NCBI GenBank assembly: GCA_004553595.1 | Contig: SFKZ01000001.1 | Span: 433,212 to 497,211, forward strand | Source: Methanobrevibacter ruminantium | Lineage (GTDB): Archaea > Methanobacteriota > Methanobacteria > Methanobacteriales > Methanobacteriaceae | Reading direction: 5' to 3' | DNA: 64,000 nt | In this document: positions 35,620 to 44,768 of the stretch, in pieces | Layout: the number at the start of each line of letters is the position of its first letter | Position numbering within the stretch: the stretch's first letter is position 1 | Notes under the pieces: generated by a model | Databases searched by the model: none | Told to the model about the DNA's origin: nothing | Seen by the model: only the letters and a program-made list of their open reading frames with translations | Made by a program: the position numbers and the translations under genes

Positions 35620-36558
35620 TTATAAATTAAGTTCTTCTTTAAGAGAACCTAAAGTAGAAACTTTTTCTGCATAAGCATTGTGTCTGTGAATACTTTCATG
35701 GTTTTCTTGTCTTGTAGTAATTAAAGTGTCATCAGGCAAGTATGAAAATTCGTCAAGGATCTTTTCATTCATTGTTCTTACACAATCCTCTACAAATACA
35801 GGATTCTTATGAGCATTCATAACAACTGCATTTTCATCAGGACGTTTTAAAAGCTCTGAAATAGGGGAACTCATGGATGATTCAATGATTTCAATCAATT
35901 TTTCACCATCGATGTATTCTTTTTCAGGAACTTCTATTAAGATGGTTCCTACTCCTCTTTGGTTGTGAGAAGCGAAAGTTACAGTGTCCAATACTTTTTC
36001 ACATGTTTCTTCATCTAAGAATTTTAATAAGTTGCTTTTATCCACTTCTCTTACAGATTCCTGTGCGCATGGACAGACAGTTATTCCAACAACTTCAGCA
36101 CCAATAGCTTTTCTAATGGTGATGGTTCCATCATCTTCACGGATACCAACAGCATTAGCTATTAATTTAGCCATTTCTTGGGATCTATTGTCAGTTACTG
36201 GGGACTCTTTCATAAACATGTAGTCACTAACCATGTTCACTTCAACACGTTTAGCGTATTCATGCTTTTCAAGCATCCTATTTACGATATCTGCACAGAG
36301 TGATTCAACACCATCGGATGCACCTTTAGCAACTTCATCAACAACTTCACTGATAGCTTCAGGAGTTCTAGACATATGTGTACCTTTTTGAGTGCTTGGC
36401 AAATCTACAAAAGCATCAAAAGTAGGTAATAATATGATTGGTCTTTTTTCTTTTCTTTTAAGAGTTAAAAGTTTTTTGACGCCAGTAACACCTACTCTAC
36501 TTAAGTGAATAGGGATACGTGGTTCATCATCTTGTGTGTCTGGGAGACAAACTACCAT
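35620..36558 (-). CDS. mptA: GTP cyclohydrolase MptA (methanopterin biosynthesis)
   Basis: Iron-dependent GTP cyclohydrolase of the COG1469 (FolE2/MptA) family; converts GTP to 7,8-dihydroneopterin 2',3'-cyclic phosphate, the first step to methanopterin. The 312-residue product shows PIHLSRVGVTGVKKLL, FDAFVDLPSTQKGTHMSR, GITVCPCAQESVRE with metal-site residues, TFASHNQRGVGTILIE and a histidine-rich end (ESIHRHNAYAE). A GAAGGT ribosome binding site precedes the ATG. An 11-base tandem array lies 220 bases upstream. Confidence 0.94.
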   Translation of the reverse strand: MVVCLPDTQDDEPRIPIHLSRVGVTGVKKLLTLKRKEKRPIILLPTFDAFVDLPSTQKGTHMSRTPEAISEVVDEVAKGASDGVESLCADIVNRMLEKHEYAKRVEVNMVSDYMFMKESPVTDNRSQEMAKLIANAVGIREDDGTITIRKAIGAEVVGITVCPCAQESVREVDKSNLLKFLDEETCEKVLDTVTFASHNQRGVGTILIEVPEKEYIDGEKLIEIIESSMSSPISELLKRPDENAVVMNAHKNPVFVEDCVRTMNEKILDEFSYLPDDTLITTRQENHESIHRHNAYAEKVSTLGSLKEELNL

Positions 36559-36993
36559 TTTTGTTTACCTTCTTTAGTTTATTAAAAATAAATATTACTC
36601 TTTTATTACAACAATTTTTACAATTAATCATTGTTTTTTAATTTTTATAATAAAATAAATAGTTTTTATTTTCTATATTTAAAATAATATTATTGTATGT
36701 TTATATATTTTTTGTATAAATGTTTAATATAATTTTCTATATTAAATTATTTTTTAAGGGTATTTTATTGATTTGTTTATGAAATAGTGTAGGAATGGTG
36801 TAGGAATAATGTAAGAATAGCATATAAATAGAATAGAAATAGTATGAAAATTATAAAAAAGATTAAAAATAGAAATTTTTAAAGGGGTAAATAAAGGGGT
36901 AATAATAATTAAAATAATATTATAATTATTGAAAGGGGTTTAATTATAAAAATTATTTAATCACTATTATCAATTTTAAAAATTAACTTAAAG
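36559..36993. other. Gap upstream of mptA
   Basis: About 435 bases. It holds a degenerate 11-base tandem array (36781-36846) and repeated AAAGGGGT elements near 36870-36945. No gene seen. Confidence 0.5.
36781..36846. repeat. Six degenerate copies of an 11-mer (GAAATAGTGTA type)
   Basis: Consecutive 11-base units begin at 36781, 36792, 36803, 36814, 36825 and 36836, each with a (G/A)AATAG-like core. The period is close to one DNA helical turn. Confidence 0.65.
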
Positions 36994-37473
36994 CTAGAGG
37001 ATATTAGCAGATCCAATATCTTCTTTTACTATGTTAAGCACAGTCTGTGTAATTGTTTTTTCAATACAGCCTGATTTAAGCAATTCTTTAAGGAATTTGT
37101 CTAATTCATCGGTATCTTTAAATTTAGCAATTACAATAGCGTCATATTGACCGGTAACGTCATAAAGTCCAACAACATTTTTGTTGTTTGAGATTTCAGC
37201 TTCCCAAGTTTCCAATTCTTGACCTTTAACATTAACGCCAATAATGCTTGTAAGCGCATAACCTAATTTTTTATGGTTTAATACAGGTGCGAATTTTTCA
37301 ATTACACCCGATTTAAGCATTTTATCGATACGATTGTGTACAGTTCCTACAGAAATTCCTAAATCACGTGATATTTGTCTGTATGAAATTCTAACATCAT
37401 CATTGATGATTTTTAGAATTTTAATATCAGTTTCGTCCAATTTGATTATTTCATCGTTCTTTTTTGCACACAT
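36994..37473 (-). CDS. Lrp/AsnC-family transcriptional regulator
   Basis: The 159-residue product has an N-terminal winged HTH (LDETDIKILKIINDDVRI, QISRDLGISVGTVHNRIDK) and a C-terminal RAM ligand-binding domain (ALTSIIGVNVKGQELETW, VVGLYDVTGQYDAIVIAKF, IEKTITQTVLNIVKED). I chose ATG 37473 (MCAKKNDEII) because AAGTGA lies just before it; an in-frame ATG at 37503 would add ten lysine-rich residues. Such proteins sense amino acids and regulate metabolism. The target is unknown; it stands alone. Confidence 0.88.
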   Translation of the reverse strand: MCAKKNDEIIKLDETDIKILKIINDDVRISYRQISRDLGISVGTVHNRIDKMLKSGVIEKFAPVLNHKKLGYALTSIIGVNVKGQELETWEAEISNNKNVVGLYDVTGQYDAIVIAKFKDTDELDKFLKELLKSGCIEKTITQTVLNIVKEDIGSANIL

Positions 37474-37857
37474 GATTTTCACTTTTTTTATTTTTTCTTG
37501 CATTGCAATTTTTAAAGGGGGTTTTAAATCAATTGCAATTCAAGTTTCGTGTTAAATAGTTTATATTAAGTATAACAATATTAAGTTTGTTATAATTTAT
37601 ATATAAAACTTTTCTTATTTTTCTTATTTTTTTCTCATTTTTGATAAATTTAATTATTATTTGATTATTTTATTTGATATGGAATATTTTTAAATTAGAT
37701 TTTATTTAAAATATTTAAAGTATATTTTACTAATTCTTTGTTCTTAATTTTTAATTTTAGAATGTTTATTTTAATATAATCGCCTAATCTTTAATTAAAT
37801 CAATTTTAAGCCACTATCCTTATCTAAAATACTTAATTAAGTATAGTTTGCATTTTT
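37474..37857. other. Intergenic region between trm1 and the Lrp-family gene
   Basis: About 380 AT-rich bases. It contains a perfect 16-base palindrome ATACTTAATTAAGTAT (37829-37844), 14 bases downstream of the trm1 stop. An upstream promoter for the Lrp gene is expected, with a possible TTTATATA-type box near 37595-37605. Confidence 0.5.
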
Positions 37858-39072
37858 CTATTTTGCCAATTCCGTGATTATGTCCATCAATTCCTTATTG
37901 CTTGCATTGGTCTTTATACCGAGAGGACTGTAATGGGTTTTCACTGCAATGAACCCTTCTTCCTCAAGCTTGTCGAATACCTTGTCAAACTTAGGGGCGC
38001 TGATCTTTAAGGCTCTGCATACTTTGTGGATATCGTAGAATGTGCTTGGTGCATTTGCCTCTACCTTACAGGAATTCAATAGCTTTAAGACATTATCCTT
38101 TTGGTTAAGATTCTTTTCCTCAGCTATTTCAATCATTGAATCAATGAACTCCTCATTTTGCACAGGTCCAAGCCACATTGGGCCAGCCACTATCAATTTT
38201 CCACCACATTCTGGACAGAATTCTGGAATACTGGATGCAATGCCTTTGTACTCGCTTCTATGAAGGCAATGTTTGCAATGTGCAATATATCCAATGTTTT
38301 TCAGTGATTCATCAGTAGCTTTAGAACCTTTCCTTACCTTAAGATAGGTTCTCATGTAATGCTCACTGCTATGTGACATTTTCACTTCAATGTATTTCTG
38401 ATACTTTGCAAGGGTGAGTGCAGCAAATCCAATGAGAATCCTTATTCCGTTTTCATGGCAATATTCGCTTTTGTATGGCCGTGCATTGTATTTTCTAATG
38501 CAAGGCTCTTCATATGTTCCGCAAAGGCAGGAAGTGTCTGTTGCGGTTAAGCATAGGAGTGAGTCCCTTTTTAGATTATAACCTGCAGAGTCTACAAATG
38601 GTGAAGGGGTTCCGAATGGATCAATATCAATGACATCAAATCTTCCCATATTGCTTCTAAGTTCATTGTTTGCTTCCTTTTGGTCTATTTCAACTTCAAC
38701 ATCATTTAGTTCTGCATTGATTCTGGTAAATTCATTGGCAAGTGGGCTGATGTCATTTACTGCAACATCTCCAACTCCATCAATTTCCTTTTTATAGCGT
38801 ATTCCCCTTATTCCACTACCACCAAATAAGTCGCAGATGTTTATTTCCCTATTCACTTCCCTTTGGTAGGCTTGAAGTGCAAGGATGGAATTGTCCCTAT
38901 TGAATTCCATTCGAGGATTATAAAAAACAGGAGCATCAGAGGAAACCTTATCAAAATCAGGGAATTTGATTTGAACTTTACCCTCTTCGATGATTTTCAA
39001 TTCATCTTCACTATACTCTTTTATTTCTGTATCATAATTATTTTGAAAATTATTATTTTGATTATTTTCCAT
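37858..39072 (-). CDS. trm1: tRNA (guanine26-N2)-dimethyltransferase Trm1
   Basis: Dimethylates G26 of many tRNAs. The 404-residue product has VFYNPRMEFNRDNSIL, SAM motif ICDLFGGSGIRGIRYKKE, the Trm1 motif DIDPFGTPSPFVDSAGY, CLTATDTSCLCGTYEE, and a C-terminal zinc-binding region (HCKHCLHRSEY then CPECGGK). An unusual Asn/Gln-rich N-terminus of about 13 residues precedes the conserved part. The ATG follows AAGGCA. It is monocistronic. Confidence 0.95.
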   Translation of the reverse strand: MENNQNNNFQNNYDTEIKEYSEDELKIIEEGKVQIKFPDFDKVSSDAPVFYNPRMEFNRDNSILALQAYQREVNREINICDLFGGSGIRGIRYKKEIDGVGDVAVNDISPLANEFTRINAELNDVEVEIDQKEANNELRSNMGRFDVIDIDPFGTPSPFVDSAGYNLKRDSLLCLTATDTSCLCGTYEEPCIRKYNARPYKSEYCHENGIRILIGFAALTLAKYQKYIEVKMSHSSEHYMRTYLKVRKGSKATDESLKNIGYIAHCKHCLHRSEYKGIASSIPEFCPECGGKLIVAGPMWLGPVQNEEFIDSMIEIAEEKNLNQKDNVLKLLNSCKVEANAPSTFYDIHKVCRALKISAPKFDKVFDKLEEEGFIAVKTHYSPLGIKTNASNKELMDIITELAK

Positions 39073-39442
39073 AATTTTGCCTTTTTGATTATAATTGGTT
39101 TAATAATTCTTTTAATTTATTATTAGATTAATATTTTAATTAATATTTATTTTTCATTTTATTTAAATAAATTAGAATTTTAAGCAAAACCTTTTATTTA
39201 ATTTAATTAAACATAGGATTTTAAGTAAAACTAATATAAGATTAAGAATAAATAGACTATTATAACTATTTAACTAAACTATTGGAAATTAATATAATTC
39301 AATTAGTTAATTTCAATTAGTTAATTTCAATTAGTTAATTCCAATTAGTTAATTTCAATTAGTTAATTTCAATTAGTTAATTTTTATTAGTTAATTTTTT
39401 AAATTTATTAAATAATTTATTTTATTCATTTTAGGTGAAAAT
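39073..39442. other. Divergent region between trm1 and the DegT gene
   Basis: About 370 AT-rich bases dominated in its right part by the 14-base tandem array at 39301-39398, followed by AGGTGAAAAT as ribosome binding site of the DegT gene. Confidence 0.6.
39301..39398. repeat. Seven copies of a 14-mer (AATTAGTTAATTTC)
   Basis: Units begin every 14 bases from 39301. The first two and several others are identical and the rest differ at one or two bases. The array ends 44 bases before the DegT start codon, so it lies in the promoter zone. Confidence 0.9.
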
Positions 39443-40540
39443 ATGGCAGACATTAAAGTTTCAATAGCTAGTCCTGTTATTGAAGAAGAGGAAATAAATG
39501 CAGTAATTGATGTAATGAAATCTGGTATGATTGCACAAGGACCAAAAGTAATTGAGTTTGAAGAAGAATTTGCAAAATATGTGGGGGCAAAGTATGGAAT
39601 TGCAACCAATTCCGGTACTTCCGCTTTGCATGTAGCTCTTTTAGCAGCTGGAATTGGTGAAGGCGATGAAGTGATTACAACTCCTTTCACATTTGCAGCT
39701 ACTGGAAACTCCATTTTATACACTGGCGCTCGCCCTGTCTTTGTGGATATAGATTCTGAAACCTTTACAATTGACCCTGCAAAGATTGAAGAAGCAATCA
39801 CTGACAAGACTAAAGCTATCATGCCTGTTCAATTATATGGACAAGCTGCAGATATGGAACCTATTATGAAAATCGCAAAAGAGCATGACTTGATTGTCAT
39901 TGAAGATGCAGCACAAGCTCATGGTGCTGAATACAATGGTGAAAAGGTAGGTAACCTTGGAGACATGGCTTGCTTCAGTTTCTATCCTACCAAAAACATG
40001 ACCACAAGTGAAGGTGGTATGATTACCACAAACAGGAAGGAATTTGCAGAAAATGCAAAAGTCTTCAGAGCGCATGGTTCAGCTACCAAATATCATCATG
40101 ATGTTTTAGGATATAACTTCAGAATGACTGACATTGCTGCAGCTATTGGTTTAGAGCAACTTAAGAAAATAGACTCATTCAATGAAAAAAGAATTGCAAA
40201 TGCCAAATGCCTTAATGAAGGTTTAAATGACATTGAAGCAATTGAAACCCCAGTTTTAAAAGATGGTTGCAAGCATGTATACCACCAATACACAATCAAG
40301 ATTAAAGATGGAAAAAGAGATGAATTGTCTGATTACTTAATTGAAAATGGTATTGGTAATGGAATTTACTATCCAATTCCTCTTTATAATCAAGTTCTTT
40401 ATAAGGAATTAGGTTACGATCAAGCTCTTCCAGTAACTGATGAGACAGTGGAAGAAGTTTTATCTCTTCCTATTCATGCAAAGCTTACTCAGGAAGACTT
40501 AGATTATATTATTAAAACAATTAAAGAATTTTTTAACTAA
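39443..40540 (+). CDS. DegT/DnrJ/EryC1/StrS-family PLP aminotransferase
   Basis: Aminates a nucleotide-linked keto-sugar, probably for surface polysaccharide or glycan synthesis. The 365-residue product has the family pattern: ATNSGTSALHVALLAAGIG (about 54-72), TTPFTFAATGNSI, VIEDAAQAHGA (152-162), and the PLP lysine K184 in FSFYPTKNMTTSEGGM. It ends in HAKLTQEDLDYII. No sugar nucleotide genes adjoin, so the substrate is not indicated by context. Confidence 0.92.
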   Translation: MADIKVSIASPVIEEEEINAVIDVMKSGMIAQGPKVIEFEEEFAKYVGAKYGIATNSGTSALHVALLAAGIGEGDEVITTPFTFAATGNSILYTGARPVFVDIDSETFTIDPAKIEEAITDKTKAIMPVQLYGQAADMEPIMKIAKEHDLIVIEDAAQAHGAEYNGEKVGNLGDMACFSFYPTKNMTTSEGGMITTNRKEFAENAKVFRAHGSATKYHHDVLGYNFRMTDIAAAIGLEQLKKIDSFNEKRIANAKCLNEGLNDIEAIETPVLKDGCKHVYHQYTIKIKDGKRDELSDYLIENGIGNGIYYPIPLYNQVLYKELGYDQALPVTDETVEEVLSLPIHAKLTQEDLDYIIKTIKEFFN

Positions 40541-40618
40541 TTTTCTTTGATTAGTTTTTTCTTTTTTATTTTTTATTAATTTTTTATCTTCATATTTCTA
40601 ATTTTTTTACATTTATTT

Positions 40619-40921
40619 TCACATTCTATTTTTTACAGATTTCACTTTTTCTTCTAATGTTCTGTTTTCCTTATCTCTCCTATCATCTATTTTTAGAACT
40701 GTGTAAACCCTTGGCACTCCCATTTCAAAAATAGATTCCTGGACTTCTGCACATACTTCGTATAGTGCTTTAAGATTGTCTGATTCAATTTGAGTCCCCA
40801 TAGCGGTTATTTGATATTTCAAGCCACTTTTCTCAATTATTTTAGCTGCTTCTGCAACATATTTGCCAACACTTGACTCGTCAATTCCCATAGGTATAAT
40901 ACATAAATCTGCTGTAATCAT
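40619..40921 (-). CDS. MTH1187-family thiamine-binding-like protein (UPF0045/YkoF fold)
   Basis: I choose ATG 40921 (MITADLCIIPMG) over the frame start at 40969, because the family begins with this strand. The 100-residue product keeps VGKYVAEAAKIIEKSGLKYQ, AMGTQIESD and a C-terminal VYTVLKIDDRRDKENRTLEEKV, characteristic of the MTH1187 family that binds thiamine or related pyrimidines. It is short, soluble and probably tetrameric by family precedent. A TATA-like stretch lies close to the start, so the message may be leaderless. Confidence 0.85.
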   Translation of the reverse strand: MITADLCIIPMGIDESSVGKYVAEAAKIIEKSGLKYQITAMGTQIESDNLKALYEVCAEVQESIFEMGVPRVYTVLKIDDRRDKENRTLEEKVKSVKNRM

Positions 40922-41015
40922 AGTTATTATTTTATACTTGTTAGGATATAAATTTATTAAGAAATTCAATTATTAAGATTCAATAAAATAATTATTTAAG
41001 TTTTTAAGTGATATC

Positions 41016-41879
41016 ATGAGCATAAAAAAAGAGGAGTTCAATGAAAAAATCTTCACCAGAATCAATGATTTAATCAATGATTATGAATTGATTAAAGAAG
41101 GTGAAAAAATAGCTATTGCATTGTCTGGTGGTAAAGACAGTGTCTTGACTCTTCATGCACTTAAAAATTATCAAGATAATTGCGGCTTTGATTTTGAACT
41201 TGTAGCCATTTCTGTTGATGAAGGAATAGAAGGCTATCGCCAGCATGGAATCGATGCAGCTGTAAACAATGCAAAACTGTTGAATATTCCTCTTATTCAA
41301 AAATCCTTTAAGGATGATGAAGGATTTGCATTGGATGATATTTATTCTTATTTTAAAAGCGCTTGCATTCCATGTGGTGTATTTAGACGTAATATTTTAA
41401 ATAAAACAGCTTATGAAATTGGAGCAGATAAAATAGCAACTGGACATAATCTTGATGATGAAATCCAATCATTTTTGATGAGTTTTTCAAGAGGGGATAC
41501 AGTTAAGTTTTCTAAATTCGGTCCAGAGCTTGATCAGATTCATGAAAAGTTAGTTCCAAGAATTAAGCCTTTATGGAACACTCCAGAAAAAGAGGTAGGT
41601 ATGTGGGCAATCATTAATGGAATTGAAATTCATCTGGCTGAATGTCCTTATTCTAACCTTTCATTAAGGGCTAAGATTAAGGAGTTTTTAAATAATACAG
41701 AATCAAAACATCCTGGAACTAAAGAGAATGTTTTGGAATCATTTAAGCAAATCTTGGATGTTGAGAATATCAGAACAGTACTGAATGAATGTGAAAGATG
41801 TGGAGAGCCAACATCAGCTAAGATTTGTAAAGCTTGTGAAATCAAGGATATTGTTAATGAAAATCTTAATGAAAAATAA
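41016..41879 (+). CDS. tRNA 2-thiolation protein of the TtuA/NcsA (TtcA-like) family
   Basis: Adenylates and thiolates a tRNA uridine. The 287-residue product has the PP-loop SGGKDS (37-42), the [4Fe-4S] ligands C117 and C120 in SACIPCG and C210 in LAECPYS, and a C-terminal zinc finger C259/C262/C271/C274 (CERCGEP and CKAC). Family members usually also have an N-terminal CxxC zinc finger; here the N-terminus (MSIKKEEFNEKIF) has none, so the first zinc site appears lost. The ATG follows AAGTGATATC. Confidence 0.87.
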   Translation: MSIKKEEFNEKIFTRINDLINDYELIKEGEKIAIALSGGKDSVLTLHALKNYQDNCGFDFELVAISVDEGIEGYRQHGIDAAVNNAKLLNIPLIQKSFKDDEGFALDDIYSYFKSACIPCGVFRRNILNKTAYEIGADKIATGHNLDDEIQSFLMSFSRGDTVKFSKFGPELDQIHEKLVPRIKPLWNTPEKEVGMWAIINGIEIHLAECPYSNLSLRAKIKEFLNNTESKHPGTKENVLESFKQILDVENIRTVLNECERCGEPTSAKICKACEIKDIVNENLNEK

Positions 41880-41916
41880 GTTTTATTTTATCACAAACGA
41901 ACAAAATAAATTTTGT

Positions 41917-41954
41917 CAAAAAAAAAAGAAAAAGAAATTAAAAATTAATTTCTT
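41917..41954 (-). terminator. Strong terminator overlapping the antiporter stop
   Basis: On the minus strand AAGAAATTAA-TTT-TTAATTTCTT (41954-41932) forms a perfect 10-base-pair stem whose 5' arm includes the last sense codons and the TAA stop, followed by a long T-run (41931-41918). Confidence 0.8.
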
Positions 41955-42886
41955 ATTATGACAAATGCCATATAGAGTATGAATAAGGCAACTAATATTG
42001 CACCTTCTTTTTTATCCACTTCATTTTGACTATAAGCGAATATTGCGCCGATTATTGTAATGACTGTCATTAAAGCAATATCTGTTACCATTTCAGGTGC
42101 AATTGGTAATGGCATGATTGCACTGCTTATACCTAAAATGAATAAGATATTAAAGATGTTTGATCCAAGCACATTACCTATTACAATACCATTGTCTCCT
42201 TTTTTAAGTGCAGTTACAGATGTAACAAGTTCAGGCAAGGAAGTTCCTATTGCAACAATGGTAAGACCAATAAGCACATCGCTTAATCCGAATGCACTAG
42301 CAATGAAACTTGCACCATCTACAACCAAATCAGAACCGATAATGATACCTGCAATACCTATAATGATGTAAATGAATGCTTTTGGCATTGAAAGTTTCAC
42401 TTCAATCTCTTCTGACATAGCTTCCTTATCTTTTCTTGCTTCCTGTACAAGACGGTAAACATAAGCGACAATGATAATCAAGAGGATTATGCCACAGAGT
42501 CTGCTTAGTTGTCCAAATAGGACGGCTATTACAAGTAAACCAATTGTGGAAATCACTAAAAATGGCAAATCCCTTTTAATTAGAATTTTATCCACAGTCA
42601 AGGTTCCAAGCAATGCAGAAATTCCCACTACTGCTAAAATATTGAAGATGTTACTACCTACGACGTTACCTAAGGATATTGCATTGGTTCCAGCAAATGC
42701 TGAAGTAATTGAAACTGCAGCTTCGGGAGCACTTGTACCAAATGCCACGATTGTCAAACCTACGATAATGGTAGGAATCTTTAAGTTATATGCAACGTTA
42801 CTTGCACCATCTACAAATACATCTGCACCTTTTATTAAAAGCACAAATCCTATGATGAGTAAAATTAATTGAATTATTAGTTCCAT
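41945..42886 (-). CDS. Calcium/sodium antiporter (CaCA family, YrbG-like)
   Basis: The 313-residue membrane protein has two inverted repeats, each with a conserved motif: VGLTIVAFGTSAPEAAVS with LGNVVGSNIFNILAV in the first half and IGLTIVAIGTSLPELVTS with IGNVLGSNIFNILFI in the second. About ten transmembrane segments are expected. It exchanges Na+ for Ca2+ or K+. The ATG overlaps the TGA of the upstream CorC/HlyC-like gene by one base, so translation is coupled and the two probably act together in cation control. Confidence 0.92.
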   Translation of the reverse strand: MELIIQLILLIIGFVLLIKGADVFVDGASNVAYNLKIPTIIVGLTIVAFGTSAPEAAVSITSAFAGTNAISLGNVVGSNIFNILAVVGISALLGTLTVDKILIKRDLPFLVISTIGLLVIAVLFGQLSRLCGIILLIIIVAYVYRLVQEARKDKEAMSEEIEVKLSMPKAFIYIIIGIAGIIIGSDLVVDGASFIASAFGLSDVLIGLTIVAIGTSLPELVTSVTALKKGDNGIVIGNVLGSNIFNILFILGISSAIMPLPIAPEMVTDIALMTVITIIGAIFAYSQNEVDKKEGAILVALFILYMAFVIIRN

Positions 42887-44244
42887 CAGTTATTCTCCCA
42901 GTCCTCTTTACTTTCCAAATCTAATCTATTTGCATCCTCTTCGTTGACTGTTACCAAGATCTTATCAATATGGTTTGCATCCATATCCACTATCTCAAAG
43001 GTAAATTTGCCTTCATGGAATATCTCACCGGTATATGGGATTTTACCTGCATGTGAAAGGATAAATCCTGCAATGGTTGTATATCCATCTTCAACTTCGT
43101 TAGGCATTTCCTTTTCAATTTCAAATAAGTCTTTAAAGTCTTCAATAGAGAATCTGCCGTCAATTAACCATGAATTGTCTTTTCTTTCAACTGCTTTAGG
43201 ATCATCTTCCTCATCAATACCTGGAATGTCTCCTACGATTCCTTCAAGAAGGTCGTTTAAGGTAATCAATCCTACAACACTTCCGAATTCATCCACAACA
43301 AGTACCATATGGACATATTCCCTGTTTTCCTTAAACTCTTGAAGCAAATCCATTGCAAGCATATTTTCTGGAACAACCAATGGAGATTTAATGGTTTTCT
43401 CAATATTTGCTTCTTTACCTGAGAAGATTTCACTTAATAGGTCTTTTGCTTGAACAACACCGATGAAATTATCTAGCTCTCCTTCAGCTACAGGGAAAAT
43501 GGATCTTTTACTGTTAATGATTTTTTCCTTGTTTTCTTCCAAATCATCTTCCAAGTCTATCCAGATGATTTCACTTCTTGGAGTCATTATCATATCTACT
43601 TTTTGGTCATCTAAACGGAACACCCTTTTAATGATGTCTTCTTCCTCTTCAGCGATAGTTCCGTCTTCAATACCTTCTTCAATAAGTAGCTTGACTTCCT
43701 CTTCAGTTACAATATCCTCTTTTGGTTTTGAACCAACAATTCTTAAGGCAAGGTTGGTTGAACTGTCAAGCAATCTGACAACTGGCTTGCAAATCCATGA
43801 GCTAACTTGCATGAATTTTGCGGTTTGCAATGAATATCCTTCGGGGTCATTCAATGCCATTCTTTTAGGTACAATTTCACCAATCAGGATTGTGAAGTAT
43901 GTAGTTACAAGAATAACAAATATGAAGCTTAATTGGTAACTGTAAGGGATGTATGGGCTTAAAAAATTACCCATAGGTTCAGAAAAAGTATTTCCACCAA
44001 TTGCCCCTGTGATAATTGCAGTAAATGTTATACCAATTTGTACAGTTGATAAGAAGTCACTGACATTATCCATAAAGTCTAAAACAAGTAATGCTCTTTT
44101 ATTCCCTTCATCTGCGATTTTTTGCATCCTAATTCTTCTTGTGGATACAACAGCAATTTCTGCAAGGGAGAAAAGTCCATTAAGCACAATTAAAATTATT
44201 ATTACTAAAATTTCAATTCCTATAATTATCGAGTCCATTTCCAT
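42886..44244 (-). CDS. CNNM/CorC-HlyC family membrane protein with CBS pair
   Basis: Probable divalent cation (Mg2+/Co2+) efflux or regulator protein. The product of about 452 residues has an N-terminal DUF21 domain with about four membrane segments, a central CBS pair (with MIMTPRSEIIWIDLEDD and HMVLVVDEFGSVVGLITL), and a C-terminal CorC/HlyC domain (WLIDGRFSIEDFKDLF, TIAGFILSHAGKIP). I start at ATG 44244 after AAGGAC; the longer frame begins with TTG at 44259 inside poor context. The stop overlaps the antiporter start. Confidence 0.9.
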   Translation of the reverse strand: MEMDSIIIGIEILVIIILIVLNGLFSLAEIAVVSTRRIRMQKIADEGNKRALLVLDFMDNVSDFLSTVQIGITFTAIITGAIGGNTFSEPMGNFLSPYIPYSYQLSFIFVILVTTYFTILIGEIVPKRMALNDPEGYSLQTAKFMQVSSWICKPVVRLLDSSTNLALRIVGSKPKEDIVTEEEVKLLIEEGIEDGTIAEEEEDIIKRVFRLDDQKVDMIMTPRSEIIWIDLEDDLEENKEKIINSKRSIFPVAEGELDNFIGVVQAKDLLSEIFSGKEANIEKTIKSPLVVPENMLAMDLLQEFKENREYVHMVLVVDEFGSVVGLITLNDLLEGIVGDIPGIDEEDDPKAVERKDNSWLIDGRFSIEDFKDLFEIEKEMPNEVEDGYTTIAGFILSHAGKIPYTGEIFHEGKFTFEIVDMDANHIDKILVTVNEEDANRLDLESKEDWENN

Positions 44245-44503
44245 TAAGTCCTTAAACAATTTATAATTTTAAATTTTTTTATTAAAAATAATTTTTTTCT
44301 TTATATATTGTATTTTATTTATATTTATATAAAGATTTTTTTTTATAAGTAATATGATATTTATTAATTCTATTTATAAATTTAATGTTTTTTTAAGCAT
44401 TTGAATTGCAAATTTCTTATAATTTATTAATCTTTTTGTTATATTTTACATGATCTTGATGATATTCAAGAAGTTTTAAAATTATGATGTAAATGAAATT
44501 TGA

Positions 44504-44764
44504 TTATAACTCTTTCATTTTCCTATCAATTTGATTGAGAAACTTGTTCTGTTTAAATTCCTCTGCAGTGCTGAACATTGACCCTCCATAGATTTCCTCT
44601 TGCATCTTTTGAACGGCATATGTTGCATCTTCTGCAGTTTCCACCCTTTGAAGGATTCTGCGACTTTTCACCTTGATGGTTTTTCCACAAGTGCATTTTC
44701 TTGTAGCAACACCTTTTTTAGCATATAAAACCCTTCCACAGTCGCATCTGAATATCAAATACAT
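44504..44764 (-). CDS. DUF1922 zinc-ribbon protein (MTH1184-like)
   Basis: The 86-residue product starts MYLIFRCDCGRVLYAKKG and has KCTCGK, so four cysteines in two CxC pairs can form a rubredoxin-like zinc site, as in Methanothermobacter MTH1184, the DUF1922 structure prototype. The function is unknown. I prefer ATG 44764, because GGAGGT within the stop region of the preceding TraB gene lies at the correct spacing; translation is thus coupled to traB. Confidence 0.85.
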   Translation of the reverse strand: MYLIFRCDCGRVLYAKKGVATRKCTCGKTIKVKSRRILQRVETAEDATYAVQKMQEEIYGGSMFSTAEEFKQNKFLNQIDRKMKEL

Positions 44765-44768
44765 ATTT

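Noticed and set aside
39301..39398. CRISPR array
   Set aside because: 14-base units are contiguous without spacers; the same holds for the arrays at 45973, 50821 and 60068.
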